A stretch of 64,000 bases of DNA, from NCBI GenBank assembly GCA_013396525.1, contig VWYX01000896.1, positions 110,718 to 174,717 on the forward strand, written 5' to 3'. The notes beneath the pieces were generated by a model. It saw only the letters and a program-made list of their open reading frames with translations, searched no databases and was not told the DNA's origin. Within the stretch, counting starts at the first letter, position 1; every line of letters begins with the position of its first letter. The DNA is from Chaetorhynchus papuensis. Taxonomy: Eukaryota > Chordata > Aves > Passeriformes > Rhipiduridae. The position numbers were made by a program, and so were the translations under genes. Positions 24,372-37,439 of the stretch are shown piece after piece.

Positions 24372-24881
24372 GCCAATTCCATGATGCTGTGAACAGAAGC
24401 GCTTCTGCTCCCAATGATTTATCAGCTGGCTGGGATGAAAGCAAACAATGCTTGTTTAGTCCACCTAGAAATTCAAGAATGTGATTCCTACAGTACAGTT
24501 ACCTTAATTACTGTAACGTGCCTACATTTTCAGGCTGCCTTCTCAGTATAACCCTCTGTGCTTCGAAATTTTATTTTGTGTACTTTGTATTTAATACACA
24601 GAATGAGCACTTTTTTTAATTGCAGAAAGATATATGCTGTATTTCCCTGACCACAGCTGAAAATGGTAAGAACCAGGAATTCTGATTTCCTATTCCAGAT
24701 CGCTTGGTAGAGGTGCATGTGCCACAGTGAACTGTGTTATGGAAAAGGCAGTGCTTTTTTGTATTTATTTTTCTGTGGCTAAAGAAAATAAGCAAAGAGT
24801 TTGTCACATTTGCGTTGTTGTCATGTATTGTCAGTTCCCTGTGTACTTCAAGAAGTTCCCTCCAGAATTACAAGTCTTGTA

Positions 24882-24902
24882 ACAGTATTTTATAAATACT
24901 GT
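24882..24902 (+). repeat. Perfect 9-base inverted repeat in candidate 3' UTR
   Basis: Acagtattt and its complement aaatactgt are separated by only three bases (tat), so the RNA could form a tight hairpin. The 3' arm continues as atactgta, which equals an 8-mer seed match for the miR-144 family. Function is not established. Confidence 0.7.
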
Positions 24903-27341
24903 ACTTGTGTGTTCTGTCTGTGTAATTGCTGTTCAGTGGTGGCAAGGAAGCCGGACTGCAACCACCTGCAGTATCTTTGGGATGTTTAAGAGGCAAAAAT
25001 CTACTCTCTGGTACTACAGCACCAAATCTGGATGGCAGACTGGGACCACTGAAAGCAGTAGGCTGATTTTGGACACTTGGTCTTCAATAGCCTCTCTTAT
25101 AGCTACGGTGATGAGGTGACTTAACATGGGTGTGTCTGAGGTGCTAAAAAGTCTGGTCCTGCTTTCATGTATATCTCTACACATTACAAACAGCTCCTTC
25201 TCTTTTCCAAGGTAAAGGACTATTGTTGGGAATGTCAGTAAAGCCAACCATGGAAAATACAGACACTTTGTGAGTGAGGCTGAGAGAATAATGCAGCGAG
25301 AGTGCAGTGGAAAAGCACAGTGCCAACGTTGCCTGGGGAGTCCAGAGATCACTGAGTTAGCCCTGTCCTGAGACAATAACTCCTTAAAGCACAAACTTGT
25401 ATGAATGTGGTTACTGCTTCAGGGGGATTAGGTACAGCCAGCGTGTCTCTGTACCTGGAGCACGGTTAATCAGCAGTCGGGAGAGTCCGTCTATGGATAA
25501 AGGAAAGCTGGTTTCCCGCTCTTACAACAGAAAAATTTTACTGGTGTGAAAGAGAGCAAAGTCAAGGTCATTGTCGTGAAAGTGAGCAGTGTGAGTTTTT
25601 CCTTTGAATGTGCACATCTTACTTGCACAGTTCTGCAAGTGATAAAATGAAGCAGGTGGGTTATTTTCTCCTACAAATGCAAGCTATATTCTACTATTCA
25701 CCATGACACAGCCTTGCTCTTTAGAAAATAAGCCTATTTTTGTATGCAAGTATTTCTTCTAAAGGCTTGGGTTTCATCTTTTTCATACTCTAATTCTGAT
25801 CATTCCAGAAATAAGAGGGTAGAGAACTGAGGTTATTTTTCATAGCTGATTAATTAGATCCTTAAACTTTGATGAATGGCCCCTGGATGTAGATGTAGTG
25901 CATATTCTGAGGCACTGAAGGGCTCCATGTCTGGTTATTATGATCAACCATCATCAGAATACTTTTTTTTCTTTTTTAAATCTTGCACCTCCATTCTTAT
26001 TTGCTTGTTCCTAAATGTAAAAAAAGAATCTTTTATAGTCAGGCATTCAGCGTATAGTAAAATTAGATGTTAGAAGCTGACACACGGCAATATGGATTAT
26101 TCTGAATGTTTCATGTATTGAATTTCTTGTCCCCGTGGGACAATTATAAAATAAACATAACGGGAGTCTGGCAGAATGGCCTTAAGAGGGTTAGTGGCTT
26201 AGAAAAGAGAAAGTACCAAAATGTTCTCAGCAAGCTTGCTCCAAACCTCAAGTATAGTACATTTGCAATACTGTGCAAGGATACGACTTTTCTTAGTTAT
26301 TAAATGTATGTTTTGTTCTGTAGAAAGGGATCCCTGAATGCCAACATTTTTTTCTACTGACCTTGACTGTCATTGGGATATATTTATTTAATTTTATTGT
26401 GTTGTTATTAATTGCACCTTGTGGACAGAGGACTTAAAAATATGGCCAATTTCACAAGGGGCCACAGCTTATAGATAGTCTGGTGGGTTTTTGTGTGAAT
26501 AGTATTTACATTTGAAACAGTCACTGGGGAAGCCCTCTCTCCAAATCAGCAGAAAGTAGACCTGTCAAAAAAGTTTTCAGAATGACAATTCTGCCCCATT
26601 TTGAATACCCCTTTGGAACGGAGCAGGGATTGCTTTAAATCATCTGTTTTCTCAGAAGGTCTGTGTAATTCCACATTGCTGTTGCGTGTGATTTTTAGCA
26701 TCACCATTTGTGAGGGGTTTGTGTGCCAAGCAAAGTTGATGTCCCCCCCTCCTTGCTCCCTCTACTCTGCCCTTTCCCATCTGTGAGGGGAGCAGAGGGG
26801 TGTGGCTGTGACTCTGCACAGCTCCTTCTGCCAGGGCAGCAGTTCTCACCACCCAAAAAACCCGAGTCAAACAGGAATCCTGTTTCTCTTCCTCCCATTT
26901 CGCTGGTCCTTCCAAGGTCACCTCCACAAGACATCCAAAATTCTTGACGGGAGAGCTGGGGAAAAAGACTGTTTTGTGGACACGGATATCAATACTGTGT
27001 GCATGTGGAAAAACTTATCTGGAGAGAAATGCATTAAGAGATACCGAGGCACAATCGATGCATTTTTGTCTTGTCTGTGATCAGTATTGAAAATGTTGCC
27101 ATTTCTTTAAAACTAAAAAGGTGTTTTCCCCTCCTCAGTTACTCTGCTATGCAAATGTCTGTTATGCTTAATATTCCCCATCTGAACTCCTCAGTTAACT
27201 TGGTTTGCAGATAGACTGTTTTTTCCTGGAGTGGGTTGTAAATAGCCTTTAATGTACATTGAATGAATTTCACATTGTAAAATTTTTATTTTATTCCTTG
27301 TATTATATTAAGCGAAAATCCCTGTGTATATTAAAGTGCAT

Positions 27342-27347
27342 AATAAA
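27342..27347 (+). terminator. ANKRD50: Polyadenylation signal, likely ANKRD50 3' end
   Basis: Canonical AATAAA sits in an AT-rich context (gtgcataataaatatatttg). A CA cleavage candidate lies about 20 bases downstream (ttcagcagac) and a T-rich element (ctgttttaattttt) follows. It is the best-placed signal downstream of the gene, but other AATAAA copies exist. Confidence 0.55.
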
Positions 27348-27367
27348 TATATTTGCTTTTCAGCAGA

Positions 27368-30300
27368 CATCTAACTGTTTTAATTTTTCTACCTCATTTC
27401 CTGGGACATTTCAGGAAAAGGTTATTAAACTTGATTAACTTTTCTGTAGTACTAAATGAAGCGTGACGTGTGTGTCCAGTAAGCAGCCCAGGCTAGCAAA
27501 CCTCAGACCCTGGCATTAATTCCTGTGGCTCTGAGCATTTGCAGGAGAAAATCTGCTGCATGTCCTTCTGTTTAAAATGACCATTTTATACTGTAAATAC
27601 CATGAGGGCAAACACATTGACTATTTCAGTTGCTGTAACTCCTTCACCGGTTCAAATCGATTTCGTTAATTATTGCCTTGATGAGTGTTTCTCGGCAGTA
27701 TTTTCAGTTTAAGCAAAAGCTCTCTTACTGATGGGGGCCTCTCATTTTCCTTGCATTTGTTATTAAAAAAGGTAGGGGAGAGAAGTTTCTGGTCTTTGCA
27801 ATAATCCCCTTTGGCCCTGTGATCTTGTCCCACTTCTTCAGATCATAAAGCTGCCATGATTTCTCTTGAGTGTGAAGGAAGAGTTTGGCTGTGCCTTCTG
27901 CAAATGATGCTTCAGGCTTGCCCCCAGGTATTTTGGTTCACAGGGGTTCCAGCAGCTGGTGCTCATGGGTCGACTGATTCCTGAGATTAGGTGAATGGCA
28001 AAATTGCCATTATCTGCTCACTTGTTTTCTGTGTATTTCCATTGTTTCTCACAGCAATTATTGACCCTCTTTTGTTAAGTTCTCCATGTCTGAAGTAACA
28101 AAGTGTGAGATGCATTAATTCAGTGGCTATTTTTCATTGAAGCAAAGAATTTTCACTGAATTAATCTTTGAGTAAGTTCTGTGGCATTCCAGAGACAGAC
28201 ATTTTCTTCAGATAAGCACTGTAATAATATTTAAATAAAATCATTTAACACCTGTTTTAAATCTCTTATTCTATGGAATATACACAATCACATTAAATAA
28301 TGCTTCACATCGTCTGTGAGATCTTTACAACAATTTGGCTTGTGTATTACTTGTATTTTCCAGAAGAAAGCTGAGATTGGTTGGCACAGTAAACCAGAGC
28401 TTTTCAGTTGGAGGCTCTTGGAGAGACAGCAATGAGAATTTGGCATTGATCTAAATCCTCATGGTTTTGGGCTACAAAGAGTCATGGAAATAGGGTATGG
28501 GACTGAGAAATCTAGTTGGCAAATCATTTTGATAAAGGGGTCTCCAAATGTGTATGTAAGTAATATAAACAGATGGACCTTTAGAATTAAAATGTAATTT
28601 GCTGGTTGGGGGGACAGAATAAGGTGTTGGAGTCTGGGTGTTGGTTTTGGATTTTTATTTCCCCCAGTAATTTTTTTGATGTAACTTAAGTGTGCATCTC
28701 CTAGGGAAAAAGGTTTGTTGAAATGCTAAGGTGAGTAATAAAATTCTCTCACTTTTGAGTTAAGGCTGTGAGCAGAGCTGTTGTGTGCTTGTTATGTCAA
28801 CTTGGTGAATATTAGGCAATTGCATAGGGGGGCTGTTTAAAATTCAAAGCTCTGTTCATAAATGACGAAGACAGAGTGGACCTTTATTATGATTTATTCT
28901 GTCATTTTCCATTATGCTGGCTATCCAGTTCACCATTGTGTTTTCCCCAAGACCAAAACATTCCAGTCTTGCTCCAGCTTTAGTAATAGTGTGATAGTTC
29001 TGTTGCTGGTTTTTTCATACCACTCTCAGGAAAGGTGTTGCTATTTGCGAGTAAGTCCCAAAACACTTCACGGAAAACACAGGAGAAATGCTGAGATAAA
29101 GATACATTTGCTCTGTCAGTCGCTTAACAGGCTCAAAACAACGTCAGGAAAAGCCCCTGGGCCTCTCCCAGCACTGGGCAATTCTGCTGCCTTGAATAAC
29201 CTGTTGTCTGGCATTAACTCATCTCCCGCTTGCCTTTTTTTTTTTTATAGTTGCTTTTTTTAGTTGCTTTTTGTGCATTTGCAGCTCGCTGGAGGCTGTC
29301 CATGCAGCTGGGTGCCGCCAGCTCCAGCTCCTGGCTGGCTGCTGGAGCTGTGGGAGAGGAGTGAGCGCCGCTCTGGAGGCTGCTCCGCCAGCGGATTCCT
29401 GCGGGGTTGGGCAGGGGACCACCTCGCTGCGTCTGGCCCGTGCTGAGCAGCGTGGCACGGAGGGGAGCTTGCCAAGCTCTCTCTGGAGTTGTGCTCATTT
29501 TTCCTACTGCAGTCAGAGCTTTCAAAAGCCCTCTTGGAAAAAAAAAAAAAAATAGAAAAAAAATTAGAAAAAAAAATAGAAAAAAATAGGCTTATGCAGG
29601 AGCCCCGTTGACAGGTGAGAGCTTTGCGAGAAGCAGCACTGAGCACTCATCCAAACCGTTTCCCGGTGCCAGCTTTCTGCTAATGTAACACTCGGAACTG
29701 GATGGGAGATAAAGCAGTCTGGATGTTTCTGTCTCTGCTAACAGCCCATGCCTCCCCTGTGCCTTGGTTAGCTGTCACCATTAATGGGGGTGCGTGCTTC
29801 TGAAGGCTGTCATTTGATCGTGTTTGTGGTGTGGAGAGACAAGATCCTTTTACAGGCACAGTCCTCAGAGCAGAGACATTTTTCAGAAGCTGGATAGGAC
29901 CAAGTTGCATACTTTCCCTTCCAGTTGGACTTTTCCATACAGGAACAGGAGCAAAAAGCACCTGGACTGGTGATGTACAAGGTTTAGTTGCACTAGAAGA
30001 AAGCAGGAAGGATAGGTTCACATCATCTCTGAAATCTTCAAAATGCAGCTCACCCTTTGCCATATTTTAAAACTTTACTGCTAAAGCAAATCTTGAGATG
30101 ATTAGAGGGTGCATAATTAAGAGTCCTCATTTGGCTGCAGAGCTGTTCACTGCAGGCCGGGAACAAGGCAGAATTGCATTAACTCCCACTCTGTTGCAGT
30201 GTTGGCCCTCGCTACACCGTGGTTAATTCACTCTACTTGTGTTCTGCTGAGATTTCCCACAAGAGCACTGGATGGAGTTGGTTTTGAAATGCTTTTGCTA

Positions 30301-33300
30301 ATTACTTTTTTTAACATGTGAAATTAATGAACAGAATCGTTCAGGGACATTCTTACATGGGACTGAGACTCCCTCCTTGAGCAGTTATATCCATATTTGA
30401 AGTGTGTGGTTCCCTTCACCTGAGGACAGGTAGCAAAATCTGTGCCTAAATTGATACTAAAGTGCTTTTTGGCTCACACTGCTGGCTCATTTACATGCAG
30501 CCTATTTTCTATAAAGGGTAAGTCCTTCCTCTTTGCCAGGATGGGATGATGGATTTAAGAACAGGCATTTCAGGACACACCAGAAATTCATCCAGCCCTG
30601 CAATCTGTCATTAGCAATGGCCAAGATCAGATGTGAATAGAAGAGTACAACAACAGGGTGAATTTTGGACGATTTTTCCTCTCAATGTTCTCCAGCTGTT
30701 TGTGGCTCAGGGATTTCCAAACCCAGATAATGTCTTTATCATTAATATTTTCTGTGTCGGTTAATGCTAACTAAACCAGGAACAAGTGGCTGAGATTGAA
30801 AAAGCACATTGTAATTTATAAATTATATTTAATGTTTGTTCTTTAAGGGTGAGACCACTGGACAATCAGCTACTGAACACAAGTTTTAAGCCCTCAGTAG
30901 ATTTATACCAGGTCTCTGTATGTCCAAAAGAATTTGGTCTGGAGTAAATGTGGAGCAGTTCGTGTTAGCATTACACAATGCAGAAAGTAAAGATACTGTT
31001 TGAAGCATAAGGATTTCCCTGCATCTGCTGAAAACCTGCTTTGCAACAAACTAGAAGGAGCATTGCTGTGCCCCAGGTCCATGCAGGGAAGTTGGTTGAT
31101 CTTTTTGCATAGAGACAAGACAGTCCCAGGAACATCTGAGTTATTCTTCCCTTATTAACAACACGAACAAACTTGAATATTGATTTACTGCCTCTCCAGC
31201 TCTTAGCCAAAGCCATCAGATGCTGGTAATAGGGAATGTATGCTCTCAAAAATGAGTGTTTTCCAGATTTACAGTGGGCACAAAGGGGAGCACAGGTGCA
31301 GGAGTGTATTTCCATGGCGCTGCTCGGCAGTGCCGCTGTGCAGCACAGCAGGAACCAGGTGAAAAGGAAAATTACTCCAGCAGATGTACTCCCTCCTGTA
31401 TTTCCTAAGCTCCCAGTTTGCCAAGTTGTATCCCCAGGATCAAGCACTTTCCCCACAGAAATAATGACTGTGTTTGCCTTTTCAATCTGTTTTCATTTAA
31501 CTCTGGGATTTTCACAGATCACATGGACAGTGACTGGAAGTTGGCAAGTAGTGTCGAGCTGCTTTAAACTTGATATTCCCCACACTCCTAATCTACTCCT
31601 TCAGAAACAAAGCAGGTTTCCACAACCTAGATAACACCATGGTCGAAGTATTCCTTGGCTCCTCCAGTTTTCCCACTCTGCCAGGACCACTAAGTTGTGG
31701 GCACTGTGCCTCACATGGAAAAACCAGTCTCAAATCTGCTCTGTTCTCGTTTAGGCATCCTAATTATTAGGGGGGGAGGTGGTGCTGAGCCTGGAGATGG
31801 ACAGACAGAGGACGGACGGGGAAGAGAGGCTTGGTCTTTACATGGATGTTTGTCACTGCCCAGGGGGAAGCATGGAATACCGTGTTTGAACATGCAGCTC
31901 CACGGTGGCCAGCACGGGCCGAGCAGAGAGCTGCCCTTCAGCTACAAATGAGAGGTGACACTGGGAATCAAAGCCTTCAAAAACACACCAGGGGCTCATT
32001 TCTAACACGTCAGAGCAGGGGCTGCCAGTGCAGAGCAAGGGGGCACAGCGAGAGCCATGCTGGAACGGTGGATATAGCTCAGGATGTGAGGGATGGGAGC
32101 TTCCCCTTGTGAGAAGAGAGCGTTGCTCACCTGTCCAAGAGGTTGCCGAGACTGACAGAAGAGGCCCTGAAAAGTGAGGTGTGATTTGAAGACCAAGTTA
32201 GGGACAGAATGTCTTCATCCTCCCCCTAATGTAGTCGGGGCTGTCCCCTGCTTGGGAACAGCAGGTGGGAGGACTTTGGATACCAGGGCGCTGCCGTAGC
32301 CTCAGGATAGAAAGCAGGCTAGCGCAGCGTGGCCCCTCCCTTCGGAGGAGGACTTTAATCCGTGCATTCATTAGTTTGAAATTACATAAGGCTATTTAAG
32401 TGCGTCTCTTCCATTTTGGAAAGCTCTTGCCTAATTCTGTTGTGCAATTAGGACCAGCAATCGCTGTTTGTGTGCAGCAGTGCTCGGGCTGCAGGGTGGT
32501 CACTGCATCCAGAGCTGGAGCACAGCAGCTTTCATGGGGACAACTCCCGGACTGCCAGCAGGGCTGGCTCCCCTGGGAACAAGCTGAGGGCTATTCAGAG
32601 AGCTTGAATCGCTCTCCAAACATGAAACGCAGCCAGTTTATGACACAGTTCATTCTCTGTTAGTTTGAGATTAATCAGGGAGTCTCCAGGTACACTCCCT
32701 CAAACCCTAGCGCTGCGGGATGTGCGTGGGAATGCCGTGCTCGCACATCCCCACGGAGGCCAGCAGGTTTATTGGCCCCGAGGCAAGGCTGACTTCCCCT
32801 GACCTGTGCTGGCTCCTGCGGGGCGCATTCGTGCAGGCACTGGGCCGGCAGGAGGAGGTGGGTAAAGCCAGGGCTGCTCCTGAGCTCGCACAACACCCTC
32901 AGAGACAGGACCGAGTTGAGGGACCCCAAGCGCCCCAGCCCAGCCCAGGGCTGTGATCAGCACAGTGCCCATCCCCACTTTCTTCCCCAGGGAGCTTCTT
33001 GGCAGGAGTTCCCCTCTAGCACCCCTCTAGGGTTGCTTAGGGGAAACCAGAACAGCGTATCTGCTCGTTTTCCATAGCCACTTTAACCCCCAAATACCTG
33101 TTCAGACTGAAGTTTACAGTAAAGTGAGGATTGGTTTAGTTTAAGGTAATCCAAACGGAGCACGATGGAATAAATACTGCTTCACTCATTGTTACTATTT
33201 CATCTGGCAGTGGGTGAAGGATCTTTAGGAACAGCTGACTAAAAAAGGAAAGCTACTCCACACGGCAAGAATTTCCATATTGCTTTTGAAAATTAGATAA

Positions 33301-34600
33301 ATAAAACGAAAGAAGCCAACCCTGAGTCCCTCTCCTCCCAGCAGACTCAGTATCTCTGAAAGAACAATGCAATATCGTGTGTGAAAACGCAGGCATAACT
33401 CCCAAATGTTTTCCCTATCTCTGTTTTTATTGCTTCAATAGCAGCTTATGAAACATGAGTGTAAAAAGACTCGAAGCATGAGTCTGAAAAGACACAGAAA
33501 ACAATAAAGTTAATCCCATGGGAACAACTGTCACTGTCCTTCAGCATTCCATTGTTCAGTGTACAGGAGCAGAATGTCAGTCATTTATCACTTATTGATC
33601 CCTTTATTACTGGGCATTAGTATAGGAGTTCTGTAACTGAAATTCCACTGAAAGAACAGCACTTTCTTGCTGAGTCCAAAACCCGTGAAAAAACACTTCA
33701 AGAAACATTTATGATTGCATTTAATCTGTGACAAATCAAAACAGAATACAGTTTGGCCAGTCCTTGGCATTAACCAGATGCAGAGGCTTCTCCATTGTGC
33801 AAGAAAATGACTCACATATTCCTCTTTCATCCTAGGGGACAGATGAAAACTGATTGCAGGCTCTCTTGCCACTATCCTTTTTTTTGCTCTTGGATCGGTC
33901 CTCTGCTCAAGCTGGGTTTAAGGAGAATAAAAGATGTTTATGTCTAAGAGATTAAATATGCTCTGGCTGTAGCCATGAGTTAGTCCCAGCTGTGTCACTG
34001 TGCTAAACTTGTGCTGTATCCCAATCCTGAGGCATGGTGACAGGGAAAAACCTTGAGTATTTGCCCCATCCCATTTTTATGCTGTTTTTTCTGCACTGGT
34101 TTTGCAGACTTTCATGGCCACATGGCATCAGAGACTGTGCTGGCAAAGTGCAATCTAGATTTAAAAAATATCTAGATATACACAATTTTTTCAAGGGCCT
34201 TACATCCAGTGGAAGTTTGGCCCCATGAAATGATGTTTATGGTGCAGTATTTTGATAACTATAAATGCTGTTGAGACTCAGAGCCCAATACAACTGCAGT
34301 CATTACAGGCCCAGAGAAATTGTTTTCAGGCTCGTGCCAGCAAATTGTGATTGATTCCTTTGTTGTGGTGCAAGCTGGTTTCTGAGCATGTTCCCCATTA
34401 GCTCTGTGAGCAGCCAGTGCAGTCACTGGCACTCTCCACAGGACTCATCCATCCTCCCTTCCACATCACTGCCTGCAAAATGTAGTGTGCAAAGCTCTGC
34501 CTGGCGTCCTTCCCTCTATCTTTACCTCCAACCTAGAAAATGCTGCTTTTTTAACTGCTCTGAGGAGGCATTTGGGACCAGCAAAGACGAGGGTACTGCT
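27368..34600. other. Intergenic sequence 3' of ANKRD50, no gene recognised
   Basis: This is mostly AT-rich unique sequence. It contains a GC-rich block (about 29280-29480) between a T-rich run (29235-29246) and an A-rich run (29538-29588), and a 24-base imperfect duplication near 33453-33495. A further GC-rich patch lies at about 32700-33010. Open frames exist on both strands (for example 29680-30063 minus and 30971-31456 minus) without a recognisable family. Confidence 0.7.
29538..29588. repeat. A-rich low-complexity tract
   Basis: A-runs are interrupted by tag/ttag units (aaaaaatagaaaaaaaattag and similar). It lies just 3' of a GC-rich block. Confidence 0.9.
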
Positions 34601-34606
34601 GTCTTT

Positions 34607-34676
34607 TATAGCAATTACATATATAATTATATATATAATACTTTTTTTTTATTATACATTGCTATATATATATATG
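34607..34676. repeat. AT-rich imperfect palindrome
   Basis: Arms tatagcaa (34607-34614) and ttgctata (34659-34666) flank an almost pure A/T core with further internal inverted TATA units and a T9 run. The sequence could extrude as a cruciform. Confidence 0.7.
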
Positions 34677-35609
34677 AAAATAGTAGGAATTCATCTAAAT
34701 TGAAACTCTTGTGTGGAAAGAAGACTCAGAGTCAACTCCAATTTTCATTTTCTGCAAAGTTTGAACTCATCGAAGCATTTTCTTTCGTAATTCTGTTACC
34801 TCAATTTTTTAAAGTAGAACTTACAGAAGTAAAAGGCAGGCATAAAAATGGAGGGCTTGAGATGAGCAGTCAGCATTTTTTAGCTGTTTTGATGCAGTTT
34901 CCTCCCCTTTAGATCTCTGGGTCAGGGTAGCTTTCAGAAGTTGAGCCTGAAGTCTTTAAACACAAAAAGTTTAATCTTCACCCAGATTGAATTCTCCTTT
35001 CTTTTCACCACACGAACTTGTAAATGCACCATGTGCCAGGTTTTCCAAAGCGTAGGTTTTTTGCCTGCTTTTAGCTTGTTTTATTGGTTGAAATCACTCG
35101 GAAGGATGAGCAAGCATATTCCAGTCTCTCATTGCTCTGCTCCCTGGCTCTCCTCTGGCTGCCATCCATCAGGGACATGGAAAGAGGCACAGACACGACT
35201 TGGCTTTGTGGGGAGCAGTGGTGAGGCTTAAAAGCAGGTGAGACTGCACCAGAGAGTGTGGGGGAGGAAACTCATTTCCTCCTCTGGTATATTTTTCCCT
35301 TGATTTAATCATTCCAAGCACCCTATGGATCTAAAACGTGAGCACGGGTGTCTTATCTGCTCAGGTGTAACGTTTCAGAGCTTCTGCTCAGAATAAACAA
35401 AATGAGGCAAGTGTGCTTTCACAGAATACATCAGTTCATGCATTTTGAGCATTTTAGGTCAAACTGAGGGGAGTCAGGTTCACGGTCATTAAAAAACCTA
35501 GGCCTGGAAGCTGGCATGTCCAACAGGCAGGGATTATAAAGCCTGGTGCTTTGTCCAGGGACAAAGACACATGGAGAGGTCATATGTATGACAGGGAGAG
35601 TTTTTTAGG

Positions 35610-35767
35610 ATGAGGATGGTGAAACAGGTTGCCCAGAGAGGTGGTGGAGGCCTCATCCCTGGAAACATTCAAGGCCAGGTTGGATGGGGCCCTGAGCGAC
35701 CTGAGCTAATTGAGGATGTTCCAGCTCATTGTGGTCCTTTCCAACCCACACCATTCTGCGATTCTTT
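35610..35767 (+). mobile_element. CR1 3'-end fragment
   Basis: Gatggtgaaacaggttgcccagagaggt leads through ggaaacattcaaggccaggttggatgggg to ggtcctttccaacccacaccattctgcgattctt. This is the sense-orientation 3' end of an avian CR1 element. Confidence 0.93.
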
Positions 35768-36761
35768 CGTCTCAGGTTGCCCAGAAAACCCATCAGTTTT
35801 ATAATCCTCAAGTATAATGAAATTTACACCTAGAGTTGCTTCACCGAAGTTAACTTTATAGATTGGTGCAGTTGGAGCCAACAGTGGTGAGGAAAAGAAA
35901 GGTAATCTCTGCTTGTAGGGAAATGTTATGGTGAACTCTGCTGACTTGATTTATAAGGACAGAAATAGTGCCTTTGTTCCTCTACAAGAATGGATAATTA
36001 TGCTTATTTTAATCACAGCGAACTGTTTGGAGCTGACTAGAGAAGGTGAAGTAGCTGCTGTGTGATCTCCCCCTCCATGGTTCAGGAGTTACATTCTTTT
36101 GTCCCAAGGACTCCATCAATACCAGCTTCCGAGCAGTTAACGTGTCTGGTAGAAGATCATACAAATTCAGCATCTGAGGCAGCTTTAATCTGACTGAAAG
36201 TCATGTTGTACAGAGCTGCTGGTGCTGTTATTTACTGCAATCACTTCCCCCCCTTTACTCAGAGCCACAACTCTGCCTTAAGTCATATCACCTACTGCTG
36301 TGATCAGATTTCACGAGTTAAGCAGAGTCACACCAGATCTGCACATGATGGGAGCCCTTCAAAATACATCCAGTGCTGCAGGCAAAGGCACCTGAGTCTC
36401 AGCTGGATGCTTGTGCTGCTTCTTGGGGGTCTCTCTCCATGGATTAAAAGTTGTTTTTGGCACACAGCACTACTGCAACGTGAAGGAAGAAGGGTGCAGG
36501 GCATGCTCCCCCTCTTTTCTGTCTCTTTAATCCCTTTTTGCCTTTGCCCTCCTTTTCTCCCCATGCCTTGTGAACGAAAACCTTCCCCTCTGATGCTCTG
36601 TAACTTCATCTTGTGGCAGGGGGTTGTGGTGCTGCCTTCCCAGAAGTGATAAAAGGAGTGTCCCTACCTCCCTGCAGGTGCTTCTTCATTCCTCACCACC
36701 AGCTTTTTCACAGACAGACACAAAGGAGCAAACCTAGCTGCTAATGATGTTTTTGTTGTGG

Positions 36762-36797
36762 TTATTATTGTTATTATTATTATTATTATTATTATTT
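36762..36797. repeat. (TTA)n microsatellite
   Basis: About eleven TTA/ATT units, with one interruption near the start (attattg). Confidence 0.95.
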
Positions 36798-37439
36798 TAG
36801 TTAGGAGCACAAAAGTGACTTTCTTCCTAGCAGAAGGAACATAGCAGAGGTTCCTCGAGCACTCAGGACCTGCAGAAAATGATGGTTCACATCCCTCTAT
36901 ATCCTTCTTTTATTAAAGAAAATGTTAAAGCTAATTCTATAGACCCCGGGGCAATTAGTGGCTCCATTCAGACACAATGAGTGTTAATGAGAACGCTGCC
37001 TTTTTTTTTTTTTTAGTGCACCATAAAGCAAGGCCTGTTGCCTCCAGCTCTCTGCTGCACGAACCCTGGGATGTATTTTTATATCTTTCCGTTTGGTTTA
37101 GCATTGTCTTGCAGAGAGTGTTTGACAATAACCTTTAATTTGAGGAGATGCTGCTGCAGACTGTAATTAAGGCAGCCGGTTGGGTGTTGGGTTTTTTTTT
37201 TTTAAATAAAGGCAATCAACCATCAGCAGAATCTTTTTAAAGACCGGGAGACCTCCTCCTTGTTGAGTTGTTTAGAGAGGATGTATCCCAGAGCTTTTCT
37301 CCTTGAGAAAATAAATAACCTTCTTTTTAAATGTATTAAATATACCAAGGTATTCTATAGATTGTCTTCTTAAAGGTGACTTCTTAAGGTTTTGCCGATG
37401 TCACAAAAACAAAATTGGGAAGTGTTTTGATTGTAGCTG

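Larger units (their letters stand above)
24372..27367 (+). other. ANKRD50: Candidate ANKRD50 3'-UTR exon
   Basis: The stretch starts after a good acceptor and ends about 20 bases beyond an AATAAA at 27342. It is AT-rich, with AU-rich motifs (atttatttaatttt near 26380) and a 9-base-stem hairpin at 24882-24902, and no CR1 copy. These traits fit a long vertebrate 3' UTR. Transcription of this segment is inferred from position and signals. Confidence 0.5.

Noticed and set aside
27649..27662. Ggttcaaatcg resembling a tRNA T-arm (B box)
   Set aside because: There is no matching acceptor stem, anticodon arm or A box in the flanking bases.
34388..34912. 174-codon plus-strand frame
   Set aside because: It reads through the TA-rich palindrome (NYIYNYIYN-type residues), so its openness reflects low-complexity DNA.
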